A stretch of 64,000 nt of DNA from Chondrilla cf. caribensis (GCA_964020155.1 OZ026553.1:2054979-2118978), one strand, 5' to 3'; positions 1 to 29,333 are shown, counted from the stretch's first letter. Translations and numbers: made by a program. The notes: a model not told the origin generated them from the sequence alone.

Positions 1-2
1 AG

Positions 3-172
3 ATATGCTGTCTCTCAAGGATGTATTGCTGCACTCTGTGCTCGTATTAACGATAGAGGTATTATTCGATCAGCAACTAAAATTTCCATTCTTGAAGCAT
101 TGCAGTCCTTGATTACAGATTCATGTGAGCCAGATGCCAAATATCATGTGTCATTAGTGGAGGAATGTGAAG
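3..172 (+). pseudogene. Importin-alpha-like copy A, penultimate exon (5' part off window)
   Basis: The exon starts after an AG at 1-2 and ends at a GT donor at 173. It translates from phase 2 as an ARM-repeat segment with YAVSQGCIAALCARIND and ILEALQSLITDS, ending SLVEECEG. It matches exon 10 of the complete copies B (6741-6910) and C (26997-27166), with the same phases and the same 170-nt length. In importin-alpha this segment is the last Armadillo repeat, ending in the EECGG motif. The GG of that motif is EG here. The terminal exon seen in B and C cannot be found downstream before copy B starts, so the copy is either truncated or ends by reading into the intron to a TAG after about 14 codons. 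The upstream exons lie outside the window. Identity as an importin-alpha exon is secure; functionality is doubtful. Confidence 0.75.
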
Positions 173-1480
173 GTCAGTTGATGCAATTTACGTGCAATTT
201 ACACAATTAGTTTCAATTTGAGACTAGTAAAATACATTAATTTTTGTAGTTCATCGCTGTTGTAGTAGTAAACTAAAGGTCACTTCTGAAGTACTGCTGG
301 TACCATTTCATTTCTCACTATCATACCTTGCTCTTCAAGCAGTCGATACATACAGGTTATCTTTGTGAGAGTTAATTCTAGTAATTCTATTATTATAATT
401 TACATGGTAACATACCACATAACAGCTAATTTTAAAAGCACCTGTGGTAGGGCTACATCCTGGTACAGACACGTAGCCTCGATGGTTAACTTGGTCTTTG
501 GCAATCAGTCCAAAGTGTGTGTATATTTGCTACTGTTTTGAACTTAGCCAATTGCTTTGTATATTATATGTTGTAAACTATGGAGTTTTAGCCTGTTTTA
601 GAATTTGCAATCATCATGCTTCTGTGAAATGCCATGATAACTCTCACTAACCTGATAGACTGAGTCTGAGAACAGTCCAGCTGTGAAACAGTTCTGTATG
701 TAAATGTATGTAATAGTACATCCACCCATTATTATACCCACTAAAAACTGTGTAGACTAGGAGTAGTAATAAAGATAGCTAACGAAGTTAGTGAAAAAAG
801 GAACAATAGTATGTACATGTATGTAATATTTATGCCTGAAAAAAGTTAAAAGTGTACATGTATTACCATATTGAGTAAAGAATAAGTGATATGATTAATC
901 ATAATAATTGAGGAGGGAATTCGAATCAGACAATATTATATACAACAACCCTTAATTGATGCAGCTGCATTGTAATTATGCATGCAGACATATGCATGCA
1001 TGTACGCTGATTTGTTGGCAGATCTATATAGTATTATAATAATATAAATCATTCTTATATATGTATCTAGAAGAGAGAAAATGGAGGGAAAGCAATTACA
1101 AACAATAGATATAAGAAAGAAAGAGGAAAAGACACAATACAAAACATACAGATTATTATGCCCAAACAACATTACTATCTAAAACACACAAAGAACTTTC
1201 GGATAGACACGTGCACACTGTACACTTACGTTGACAAATCAAGCATGTTGGATGACATGTATGCTTATATATAATATTATTATTTATATATTATTATATA
1301 TTAATATCTTGCACTCTTTCCCCTCCCTTCTTCTCATCATGATCACCAACACTTTACTCGGTCGTCTTCCACTGTTAACCTTCCTCCTGTGCACTCTTCG
1401 ATGCTTTTTCTTTTGCTGGGGCCTCTCTCTGGCGCACTCTTCCACCAGCCATAAGGAATGAAAAGTCTTGGACAAATTTT
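173..1480. other. 3' flank of copy A, no gene seen
   Basis: The first part aligns by eye with intron 10 and the 3' flank of copies B and C: the last-intron foldback at 450-532, then the stretch around 535-680 resembling the sequence after the stop codon of B. The interval that should hold exon 11 is missing between these blocks. From about 700 to 1480 the DNA is AT-rich, with a pyrimidine-rich run around 1310-1450. Open frames here are short, low complexity and on both strands, and none resembles a known protein. Confidence 0.5.
450..532. repeat. Last-intron foldback, copy A
   Basis: A short imperfect inverted repeat starts GGGCTACATCC and ends in TTTGCTAC, with CTTTGG/CCAAAG inner arms around a loop containing GTTAAC. 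It is homologous to foldbacks in intron 10 of all other importin-alpha-like copies in the window. Confidence 0.5.
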
Positions 1481-2055
1481 AACAGTAGTTTATTGGAATA
1501 TTTTAACCATTAGCATCTTATATTCCAGTCATGTGTATTTTACATGTTTACTTTTTCCTTTCTGTTCTGCTGTGTGATTTTTGCCATGTAATATTATCCA
1601 ATTTATAATTAATTCACTAAGTTATTCACTTAATTATATATTCACTAAGTATTTATTATTTATTTACTATAGTATAATATTATACATATTCACATTGAAC
1701 TCTTCAATTATAGCATTAAATTTGTCACTGAATTTTCTGCCTTGTTTTTATTCTAATTTTTGTACTTATTATCCATTACTGGGTGCCTTGTGAAGTAACC
1801 TCTGGCTAAAGGCCTTCCCAGTTTAAAACCATAATATAGTATACAGTCGTAACAGGGCGGTCCGACGACTTTATTATAACTAACTAAACTGCGCTTGTCG
1901 ATATCGTGATACACTTCAGTGGAAGCATAGATACTCGAACAACGTTGTTAGAACATAGACACTCTGAAATAACGTAATGTTAGAGTGTTTATGGTTATAG
2001 GTTAGTTTAGAGTGTCTATGGTTAGAATAGCTATTACGGTGCAAGACGTAACGTT
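1481..2055. other. Upstream region of importin-alpha-like gene B
   Basis: No gene is visible. Most is AT-rich. Near the gene there are two direct copies of a short motif, TAGAGTGT(T/C)TATGGTTA, at about 1980 and 2009. No TATA box can be called with confidence in so AT-rich a sequence. Confidence 0.4.
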
Positions 2056-2065
2056 ATTGCGCAAT
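2056..2065. promoter_or_regulatory. ATTGCGCAAT palindrome upstream of gene B
   Basis: This perfect 10-bp palindrome lies 16 bp upstream of the gene B start codon. The same element precedes the first exon of gene C (16783-16792) and gene E (58278-58287), and with one change pseudogene D (29334-29343). TTGCGCAA is the classical consensus of C/EBP-type bZIP factors. A regulatory role is inferred from conservation only. Confidence 0.5.
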
Positions 2066-2081
2066 GTTTATTATGTCAAAA

Positions 2082-8292
<6,211 letters not shown>

Positions 8293-9157
8293 AATAAGTG
8301 ACAGATCCACCTTGGAATGTCCAATCCAAACCGCATACAGTATTAATGTTGTTGTTGTCATATAGTGTTTGATAGCTGTATTATTCCTGTATGTTAGCAA
8401 TTAGTTGTACTATAGCCCTTTAGTTGGCAGTTTTAGCCTAATCTTAGAATTTCTTTTGAACCGTAATTATTATGCTCTCTGTAATTATTGATAGTGTTAA
8501 CTTTCTCCAGCCAAGTAGACGTACGGAGTCTGAACTAGTGTTTATATGACATTATAAAGATAGGCCTGTATTGGTTGTACAACGGGAGCACTCTTCCCCA
8601 TGCAGTTGTGTAACAGGCCATTATGTTTGTCTATATATCCAGCAGGATTATGATTGTACATTGACGTACCTTGCGTACCAGGAAGGGGAATGTATGCACA
8701 TAACATTTTTATTGTACAACAATGTTTTCAAAATGTATGGCCAATCGAGGAAACATAACTTGGAAGTTGTCCATAATAATTAATTGCAAGTATATAATAT
8801 AATATTATATATATTATGTCATCAATTATTCTGTGTTTTGTTACTAAGCGCAGAATAATAATTGATGACGTATATTTAAGTATAGGTTATACAATGCATG
8901 GGAACGGAAGGTTTAGTGATACATCTCGCGATCGAGCATGAGGGTGGACACAGAAAGGCCTTATAATATATCTCTAAACATTCCGGGACTCATTGTTCAA
9001 CTACCTTGTACCATGATGCAAGACATCCGAAAGCGCAGCTTGTATGCAGGATGTAGGTTTCAACTGCCTGTCTTCATTTAACTTAATTGCTCTACCTCTC
9101 TCATTTCAAATCGATTCTTAGCCTTTTAAATATAGTTTCCGAAGACTTATATAGCTA
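8293..9157. other. 3' flank of gene B, no further gene
   Basis: The first 300 bases are homologous to the 3' flank of gene C (compare 8540-8580 with 29140-29175, both ending in a GTACAACGGGA motif). A short hairpin lies at about 8817-8865, with CATCAATTATTCTG facing CAGAATAATAATTGATG. Nothing else is recognised. Confidence 0.45.
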
Positions 9158-9706
9158 TAGAGTAAAGCATCAATATTCGGACTGAGAGGGATTAGCTTGC
9201 GGACAGACTTCACTACAGAGTGGAGAAGCGACGAAGAACCCCGAAAACATGAGAAGTAAATTAAAATCTCTATCTACATGTCCACTGTAAGATATGAAAG
9301 TTAGAGGTGGATATGTATCACCTACTGGAAAATCGAACAGATTGTCTAACCCTCTGTGAAAGACCAAAATTCGGACGAAATTATATTGCCAGTAGGAATT
9401 TATATTTCAATAATAATAATAATATAATAATAATAATATATTGAGGAATAACGCCATTCAGCCTATATAAATTCCCAAAATAGTATAAATTCGTCCGACA
9501 TTCGATCTTTTACAAAGGGATAGATAACATGTTCGGACTTCCTCAAAGTGATACATATCCAACTCTAACTTTCACATTTCAAAGTAAACATGTAGAGCTA
9601 TTACTTCTGATGTTTTTCCGGTACCTCTTCGCTTCTCCACTCTGTAGTGAAGTTTAATTTGTCCGCAAGCTAATCCCTCCGTCCGAATATCGATTATTAT
9701 AATTAT
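9158..9706. mobile_element. Foldback MITE with (TAA)n centre
   Basis: Left arm 9158-9400 begins TAGAGTAAAGCATCAATATT. The right arm up to about 9706 is its imperfect reverse complement, for example GGATTAGCTTGCGGAC facing GTCCGCAAGCTAATCC and CTACAGAGTGGAGAAGCGA facing TCGCTTCTCCACTCTGTAG. The centre is a run of AAT units. The left terminus TAGAGTAAA and the central GCCAGTAG(A/G)AATTTATAT motif are shared with the MITE at 10014-10863. The outermost right end has decayed. No coding capacity. Confidence 0.75.
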
Positions 9707-9850
9707 TGGACGCTTTTTTTGATCGTCTCTAGCAGAGCGATGCGATAAGCTACGATGATCATACTGAGTAGAGAGCGACTACATGTAATGGCCTGTCACG
9801 AAAAATATGGTCCGCTGCCAAAAACAGTCCCGGGGACCGGAAATAGCGGC

Positions 9851-9876
9851 AAAACCAGTCCGTGCGGACTGGTTTT
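9851..9876. repeat. Near-perfect palindrome with 12-bp arms
   Basis: AAAACCAGTCCG and CGGACTGGTTTT are separated by two bases. About 30 bp downstream (9904-9930) is a degenerate CCTAACCC-like stretch resembling metazoan telomere repeat, only about four irregular units long. The block lies between two MITEs and may be a remnant of another element. Confidence 0.6.
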
Positions 9877-10013
9877 CGACGTCCTTAATGGTCCGCTTGT
9901 GCCTAAACCTAACCCAAACCCTAACCCGACCGTCTCTAGTAGGAGCGCGATCCGATCGTCCTTTCCCAGTGAAATTCTATAGTCGTCCGCGATCTATCAA
10001 TGTAAATTTCCAT

Positions 10014-10863
10014 TAGAGTAAACAATCAATAATCGGACAAATCAATTTTCGGACACTCGGATCTCGGAAAGTACTGAAGCTATTGACTTCAAACAAAAAG
10101 CACCATTTAGGTCTCTGAAAGATAGCACATGGTACGTACTATGAAGTCAATACCTTCTCGCATCTTCACGATACAGTCAGTTAAGTGACGTGTCCGAAAT
10201 AATCAATTTTCGGACGATCCAATCAATTTTCGGACAAAGCCTTTAGTCGAGTGGAAGATGAAGGAAATTCCACCAAAACACTTTCCCGTGTACCTCTACA
10301 TATGTTCTCTATAATCTGCTAGTAGCAACGCGAAACGTAGAGAATTGAACAAACCCGAACTTATAATCTAACCCTCTTTGATCAAATTTCGGACGAATTT
10401 ATATTGGCCGTAGAAATTTATATAGGGTGAATGGGGTAATTCAGCCTATATAAATTTCTACTGGCAATATAAATTCGTTCGATTCGTTCGATTGTCGAAG
10501 AGGGTTAGATAACGAGTTCGGGTTTCTTCAATTCTCGACGTTTCGCGTTGCTACTAGCAGATATTAGAGGACATATGTAGAGGTACACGGGAAAGTGTTT
10601 TGGTGGACTTTCCTTTATCTTCTACTCGACTAAAAGACTTTGTCCGAAAATTGATTGGATCGTCCGAAAATTGATTATTTCGGACACGTCACTTAACTGC
10701 CCGTATCGCGAAGATGCGTGAAGGTATTGACTTCATAGTACGTACCATGTGCTATCTTACAGAGACCTGAATAGTGCTTTTTGTTTGAAGTCAATAGCTT
10801 CAGTACTTTCCGAGATCCGAGTGTCCGAAAATTGATTTGTCCGATTATTGATTGTTTACTCTA
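10014..10863. mobile_element. 850-bp foldback MITE with TA ends
   Basis: The whole element is one long inverted repeat. It begins TAGAGTAAACAATCAATAAT, ends with the reverse complement (ATTATTGATTGTTTACTCTA), and the arms stay matched to a short centre near 10440. Termini TAGAGTAAA...TTTACTCTA are those of the 5.2-kb pogo-like element at 11073-16300. The motif AATTTTCGGAC occurs repeatedly in each arm, near 10050, 10170 and 10210 and mirrored near 10640-10680 and 10830. A truncated relative lies at 57659-58255. Probably mobilised by a pogo-like transposase. Confidence 0.85.
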
Positions 10864-11072
10864 GATCGTGATGGCTTGATTTGAGGAAAGGGTTGAATTC
10901 GATATCGATACGTTCGAATTCGATGATAAGTTTCCATTTTCAAGCTAATGTAAGCAAATAAACTTGATCTACTTGGTGCAAAGAACTCATACATCTAGTG
11001 AATATTAATGAGGTGTATTAGTGAATTATAAACTCGACCACGTCAAAGAAAACGCCCAAACAGTATTAACAG

Positions 11073-11634
11073 TAGAGTAAAAAATCAAAATTCGGACGCA
11101 TCAAAATTCGGCCACTGATATCTCTCTTCATTCTGAACGCTTTAAATTCAAATTGCCATCGATAGAAAGAACACAACAAGTACTATCATTTCCAGTAGTT
11201 AGGGTAATTTCCATTCGAAAGTTTTCGAAATATACGCCTCTAAACGCGATGGCCGAATTTTGCAAAATTCGGACATAATCACCAAACTCGGACAAAGCTT
11301 CACAGCATTCTAATGGAATATGGTATCATTATGAAACATTAACTACTTGTACAACAGTTTGTTACCGATACATGTGCGAAGTTTCAAAGTTATAGCTTCG
11401 TTCTCCAGAAAATGCTGCTTCTCTTTTCAGGAGGTGGCGTAACATCAAAATTCGGTCACCCTCAAAAACGCTCTGTCGAACAAGGGAGCTGGAACCAGTG
11501 GTGCAAACGTACCGACTTGATAACTGCAGAACACACAAGGTACTTACATGATCATCAATAGAGGCTAGGCCTTGCATCAGGCCACAAATCTTGCAAATGA
11601 TATCGCGAACGCCATTTTATGATTGGTTTCGCTA
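11073..11634. repeat. Left terminal inverted repeat of the pogo-like element
   Basis: About 562 bp, reverse complementary with few differences to 15741-16300. It includes motifs such as GCGAACGCCATTTTAT at its inner edge and TCAAAATTCGG at the outer edge. Open frames inside the TIR on either strand are mirror images of each other and not genes. Confidence 0.9.
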
Positions 11635-11909
11635 TATGTAATCTACATATGTGGAGTGCGTACTTTCGATGTTAGTTAGCTATCCTATGAGACACAGTTC
11701 AGCCAGGTCCATTATAAGCTTAATTTAGTCACCTGCTGGATAAAATGTAGCCATAGCAAGTCTCCACTAGCCTGTACTTGAGTTGAGTTAAAAACAACGC
11801 AAAAACACAAAAAACGCAAAACCAAAAGATGAAACTGTCCCATGCATTTTCTTGTAACGACACTTAGTCTAGAAAATGCCAGTAAGCCAAGTGGTGCAGC
11901 AGAAGGTGT

Positions 11910-12686
11910 TCACAGAAAGCCAGATCTACATTTTGGACACCTAAACTGTTTCCTTCCTCTAGGCATTCGAATACACTTACAGTGGTACCACTTATTGCAT
12001 TTGTCGCAGGAAATCATCCGCTCATCAAACATCTCTGGCATTCTGCAAATACAGTAGAGTTCCTCCACAACAGTTCTTTCTTCTGAAAAGTTGGCACCTT
12101 TTCTATTTTTGGCTTTCGGGAAGAGTGACATGAAACCATTTTCCACGCAGGCTTGCAGGTGTTTTCGCATTTTGCCCTGGTTGAAGACTATACCGGATGC
12201 ATCATTGCCTTTGCACACCTCTACTGAAAAAGCTATGGCAAACAGGCCACAGTCATGCAAACCCTACTGCTGCTGGACTGACTTCAGCTGAATGTTGATA
12301 GAATCAGCAGGTGCAGCTGGCTTGAACATTGTTGCTAGTTGTAGGAGTGTGTGTGTGGAAGTATCCATCTCCGATCCTAGACTGTCCAGAACAATGGCAG
12401 TGTTGCTTCCTGCTTCCCTGTATGCACATATCCAGTGTGATTCACCTAATAACATATACAGTAGTAGTATAAGTAATGGTTTTATAATCGAGCTGATTAT
12501 TTTTCCAGAACTGCTAGCTTTAGAGTAGAGATCTTGGTAAAGATCTTCTCTACATGTTTCCATTGTAACAGTTGCAGAATCTAGTACAAAATAATTGTTT
12601 ATGATACGCTCATTTCTAACCTGTATGTATGAGCTGCACAGCTTTCCTTTTGGGATCCACTGCTCCAAACTGCAATTTCTGCCCAA
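11910..12686 (-). pseudogene. Ulp1-like cysteine protease plus PHD finger, interrupted by one stop
   Basis: Read on the minus strand, the upstream part holds ESHWICAYREAG and AIVLDSLGSEM, which look like the His and Asp regions of a C48 (Ulp1/SENP) protease. After an in-frame TAG at 12264-12266 the same frame continues with GLHDCGLFAIAFSVEV, the Cys region. It then has a PHD finger with the order Cys-x-Cys, Cys-x2-Cys, His-x2-Cys, Cys-x2-Cys (YCICRMPEMF, SCDKCNKWYHCKC, FRCPKC), ending at 11910. C48 proteases cleave SUMO or related modifiers; PHD fingers often read histone tails. The frame stays open upstream of 12686 with LCEEDF, faintly like the end of a THAP domain, but no start could be fixed. 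The single stop suggests recent inactivation or a missed splice event. It lies within the transposon TIRs, codirectional with the transposase. Confidence 0.7.
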
Positions 12687-13241
12687 GAAGCGTGTTCTGA
12701 AATCTTCTTCACACAGGTGGTGGGTGTGATTAGTGTCAAACTTTGTGCTCTGTCAGGCATATTTGACTCAGTACCTGCATGCAGTTTGGGTAGGGTAACT
12801 TACTAAGGTAAATTCCAGACAAAAATTGAATAATTTCAGTTTTATATTACTGGTTGTCAGCTTCTCGGGTTATGTTAATTTAAAATGTCTTTACTTTAAC
12901 ATTGCCATCATATAGAACTAATTCAGATGTCATTGACTAAACCTGACAAAGTCCTATTAGTAAGACTTTAATTGGAACAATTTGTACAAAACATATATAT
13001 CATGAAGTATAGTAGTACTTCATATGTAGGGATGATGCCGAAAAATGGGTCGATTGGGTCGAATACGTTTTTACTCAATATATATATATAATTATATTCA
13101 TAATTATCAAAATATAACAAATAATAGTACAGAACAGGAAGAACAAACTACACAGAGTACAAGTTAACACAATAAACACAAATACTAAACATGAAAATTG
13201 TTACCAATTAAAACAATACCTATATATATATATATATATAA

Positions 13242-15455
13242 TCATGCTTCTAGAGTACCTTGGATGTTTTTCTTTTGCTTGGCTACCTCTGGTCGATCTG
13301 AAAGCTTTTTCTGGCTCTCAGTCTCATCGGTGAGGATCTTCTGCTGTTTTGGATTTGTTCTCAAGCCGGGCTTTTGCAACTTTTGACTTGCCATGGTGGA
13401 TGCATCTACAAAGAAATTAAAAGGTATGACACATACATTCTACATAGCCACTGCAACTGAATGTTCTGTAATGTGCGCATGCAGTATATTGGCAGATTAC
13501 ATCTCTAAATATATTGTTACTAATTAAAACAATACCTGATAAGTCTTTGCTTGATCTTTGCATCTTCTGGTCCAGTGCATCTTCCATCTTCTGCATAGGC
13601 GTCCCACCTGTTGCTTTACCAGATTGTTCAACAAGACTAGTCACAGTTGCTGCATGTTGGAAAACTATTACAATTAAAATAGGCTGAACGAGCACTTGTG
13701 GTGAAATTCATGCAGTATACATGTCATGTAATCTTATGTATATATGTATGTCTTACCTGCAGCTGTCACTGCCTTGATTGGAAGCTTATAATCCTTTTGA
13801 ATTCTCTTCTTCAGCCTTGCTTGCTGCCGTTGAAGTCGCTTCTCCTCTTTCTGTGCCTTAAGCTTCTCCTTTTCCTCCAAAATCTGTAGGTTCTGAATAC
13901 TAGTCAAAACTTTGCCTGGATTGACTGGTTTCTTGGCTTCACTGGTACTATGCAGCTGTGAGTGATCGAGAAATTTGCTTATTGCACTTTTTTGCCTGTA
14001 GGCTAGCATGCAGATGCTTGGAGACTTGGGGGTCAAGCTGCCGTCAGGTTCTTCAACAGTCATTGGTGGTGTATCAGCTGAATCAGATGTAACAGTACCA
14101 TTTGACTGACTATACTTGCCAATGGATACATCAGGTGTTCCCGGAGAAGACGAATGATATCGATGATGACTTGGGAAAGGGCTAAGAAATGGTATGTATG
14201 CAAGAGTAGGGACTTCTACTTCTTGCTTCACTCCTGACTTAATTGGCAAATCTTTCAGAAGGACATCTGCATTGAGGGGGTAAATACCTGTTACCCTAAA
14301 GCCCGCGATAATATTCTCCATTTTCATGGCCTTATACCAGGCTCTAGAGAAAATGCCGCTGAATTCCAATCGATTGATCACTTTACCAGGGTTCAGGGTT
14401 TGAAATCGATGGCACTCCTCACGCCATGCGACCTTTAGAGGTGCAAAACATGCACGATCCAAAGGTTGTGTAATGTGGGTGGTGTTTGGAGGTAGTGCAA
14501 ACAAAACTACCTGGTGCTCTGCTGCCATTCGAATAGTTTCTGGACAGTAGTGCGATGAATGTCCATCCATCAATAGGATGACAGGGCGTTTGGGAGGGAT
14601 GCATTCCAAAAATACGTGGGTGAACCATCCTTGGAAGAGCTCTTGGTTCATCCATCCATTCGACGACATCCCGTAATGGGTGCCAGGCACTTCTCCACAG
14701 GCGTAAGATGGGTGGAGGGATTGACGGTCAAGAACAACAAAAGGTGGCAGAACTGTCCCGGTTGCACAGCTACAGGCGAGAACGGTGGTTTGAGATTTAT
14801 TACCTCCTGTGATGCATGAAACATGCTTGGCTCCCTTGGCAGCCACCACTTTCTCTGATAGTGGATTCATTGGCAATCCTATTTCATCGCAATTGAACAC
14901 CTGATCTGGGTCAACAATCTCATTTTCAATGAAGCAGGTCTCCAAAACTTTGAAATACTTCATTAATGCCTCGGGATCTGTTGCTTGTGCTCTGCTATGT
15001 GACAATGGTATTGCAGTTCGCAATGCTACTTCTGGATGGCGTTGGATGAAACGATCCATCCACCCCATTGTCACCATAATACCTGTCTTTCTGCTGCTTA
15101 CAATGTTCTGGACTATGGCCAGTATGTCCTTCCTAGTCCTTGGAAAGCCTACTGATGCTGCTTCAAGTAGGAAATCAACTAATTCATGCTCTTCTTCTGC
15201 AGTTAGGTAAGCACCTCCCGATCTGCTGGTTGATTTGCCATTCACATGATCTGCTAGTGTTGATTTTGGGATTCCATACATTATGGATGCAGACCTGATG
15301 GAGCAGCCACTCCTGATATCCTCCATGGCCTTGGCCATGCTGTCCTGTTTCCACATCTTGTAGTGCTCCTCTCTCAGTGTAATTGGGTTCACACTTTGAT
15401 GGACTACGTGCTGAGAGGATATTACCCTCTTTTTGAAACCAGCATGATGTAACAT
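13242..15455 (-). CDS. Pogo/Tigger/Jerky-type DDE transposase (three exons)
   Basis: Exons on the minus strand are 13757-15455, 13536-13649 and 13242-13405, with phases 1 and 1. They join to 1977 nt, 658 residues, TGA stop. The N-terminus has a psq-like helix-turn-helix (residues about 30-75, SIRSASIMYGIPKSTLADHV), then a CENP-B-type HTH (about 85-155, ending MGWMDRFIQRHPE). The DDE_1 catalytic domain follows with Asp190 (FNCDEIG), Asp297 (LLMDGHSSHY) and Asp333 (QPLDRACFAPLK), spaced 36 for the last pair. All three acidic residues are present and the frame is open, so the gene could be active. The C-terminus is Lys/Gln-rich, continuing over the two short exons (KATGGTPMQKMEDAL, KKLSDRPEVAKQKK). 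An AG just before 15455 hints at a noncoding 5' exon. It acts on the element's own TIRs and probably on MITEs sharing them. Confidence 0.88.
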
Positions 15456-15740
15456 AATCTACAATAGCAAGTAGTATAATTATTATACATGCATGAAGTC
15501 ATTCCTGTGGTGACTTACAATGTTTGTATTACCACCCAATGTTTTCATAAGCGTTGATGGGTATGCATAACAACAGTACCATAGAACAATCAATAATGTA
15601 GCGATGGATGTGTATTCGCGCTCACCTTGGCTGGTAGGCTGGTAGCAAACAAAAGTATTGGAGCTTGCCTCAAAACGGCCTGGAAACTTCCTCGAACACT
15701 GTGCGAGTCGAATTTTGAAAGCACGCACTCGGCGAAGAGC

Positions 15741-16300
15741 TAGCGAAACCAAATATAAAATGGCGTTCGCGATCATTTGCAAGATTTGTGGCCTGAAGCA
15801 AGGCCTACCCTCTATTTATGATCATGTAAGTACCTTGTGTGTTCTGCAGTTATCAAGTCGGTACGTTTGCACCACTGGTTCCAGCTCCCTTGTTCGACAG
15901 AGCGTTTTTGAGGGTGACCGAATTTTGATGTTACGCCACCTCCTGAAAAGAGAAGCAGCATTTTCTGAAGGATGAAGCTATAACATTGAAACTTCGCACA
16001 TGTATCGGTAACAAACTGTTGTACAAGTATTTCATGTTTCATAATGATACCATATTCCATTAGAATGCTGTGAAGCTTTGTCCGAGTTTGGTGATTATGT
16101 CCGAATTTTGCAAAATTCGGCCATCGCGTTTAGAGGCGTATATTTCGAAAACTCTCAAATGGAAATTACCCTAACTACTGAAAATGATAGTGCTTGTTGT
16201 GTTCTTTCTATCGATGGCAATTTGAATTTAAAGCGTTCAGAATGAAGACAAATATCAGTGGCCGAATTTTGATGCGTCCGGATTTTGATTTTTTACTCTA
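15741..16300. repeat. Right terminal inverted repeat of the pogo-like element
   Basis: Reverse complement of 11073-11634 with a handful of substitutions. The high arm identity indicates a fairly young element or ongoing homogenisation. Confidence 0.9.
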
Positions 16301-16599
16301 TATGAGATAAATTGATGAAACCAAAGCTCTCGTTTGTCCTTTGCTGTCTATCTTGCGGTGTACTTTGAGTACAGCAGAAACACTACGAAAGGGAACAAAA
16401 TGAAAAAAATGCAAAACTAACGAAAAAGTTCTTTCCACAGACTGGGACTGCATACTCGTTCAAAACGCGAATGCAGTAGACATCTACTCTAGCTGGGAGA
16501 CCAGTCGCGAATCCCAAAGCCGGTTCTTTGTAGAAAAAGGAATAATTATGAAAATTAATAATTAATACTTAATTAAGCCAAAAAAATATATATGAAGAT

Positions 16600-16660
16600 T
16601 GCCAACTCCGGGAATCGAACCACTCATTCTGGAGCCTAGCGATTGAGTCATGTACTGCAG
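16600..16660 (-). tRNA. tRNA-like remnant (A-box and B-box motifs), not a full tRNA
   Basis: On the minus strand GGTTCGATTCC (16611-16621) matches the Pol III B box, and GACTCAATCGCTAGG upstream resembles a D-arm A box. The spacing is too short for a complete tRNA and no clear acceptor or anticodon stem can be folded. It may be a fragment of a tRNA gene or tRNA-derived SINE. Confidence 0.25.
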
Positions 16661-16782
16661 CATTGTGACTTGCCTGGTTAGAGGATATAATAATACTTCT
16701 TATACTTACGTATGAATGCCGTTTTCGTTGTCTGGTGACGGACAAAAAAGGGAATGTGTACATGCCTGGGTAGCATTAGACT

Positions 16783-16792
16783 ATTGCGCAAT
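16783..16792. promoter_or_regulatory. ATTGCGCAAT palindrome upstream of gene C
   Basis: It lies 15 bp before the gene C ATG, in a block (16769-16954) nearly identical to that of gene E. See the matching element of gene B. Confidence 0.5.
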
Positions 16793-16807
16793 ATTAAATT
16801 TGTCAAA

Positions 16808-28900
<12,093 letters not shown>

Positions 28901-29333
28901 CAGATCTTCTCTGGAGCATCTCATGCAAACCACATCCATGCAGTATTACCATGTATTGTTTGATAGTTATAATATTCCTATAGCAATTATTGTATTATAG
29001 CCCTTTATTTGGTGGAAAAGCTATAACATACTATAGTGTTGAAAAATATGGAGTTTAAGCCTATTTTTGAATTTGTTTTTGAACTGTAATCATTATATTA
29101 TGCTTGAAAGATAGAGTCTAAACCAATGTTGACACTACATTATAAAAATAGGTCTTTCCTGGTGTACAACGGGATTACACTGTTGCTTATCAGGCCTGTC
29201 CGGTTGTTATGTATGTAACACTGCATCATTTTGACTTGTCTGTTTGGAGGATGTAAAATATTAAGCTTCTTATATATTTATGTATAATATCCATGGTGCA
29301 TGTATTCATAGACTACACCCTACGCATAACATT

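Larger units (their letters stand above)
11073..16300. mobile_element. Pogo/Tigger-like transposon with 560-bp TIRs and a Ulp1-PHD passenger gene
   Basis: The element is bounded by TAGAGTAAAAAATC at 11073 and its reverse complement ending at 16300, consistent with TA target duplication. Long terminal inverted repeats at 11073-11634 and 15741-16300 enclose two minus-strand genes: a transposase (13242-15455) and a broken gene with Ulp1-type protease and PHD motifs (11910-12686). The element lies between importin genes B and C. Tc1-mariner/pogo elements insert at TA, which agrees. The TIRs contain repeated AAATTCGG(A/C)C-type motifs like those of the neighbouring MITEs. Confidence 0.85.

Noticed and set aside
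9904..9930. Possible interstitial telomere
   Set aside because: Only about four irregular CCTAAC-like units, too few and too impure to call telomeric DNA.
9755..10016. Short frames with a PNPNPNP run
   Set aside because: Caused by a degenerate CCTAAC repeat between two MITEs; no gene-like features.
15658..15975. 105-codon plus-strand frame and its mirror at 11362-11577
   Set aside because: Both lie inside the TIRs of the pogo-like element and are reverse copies of one noncoding sequence.
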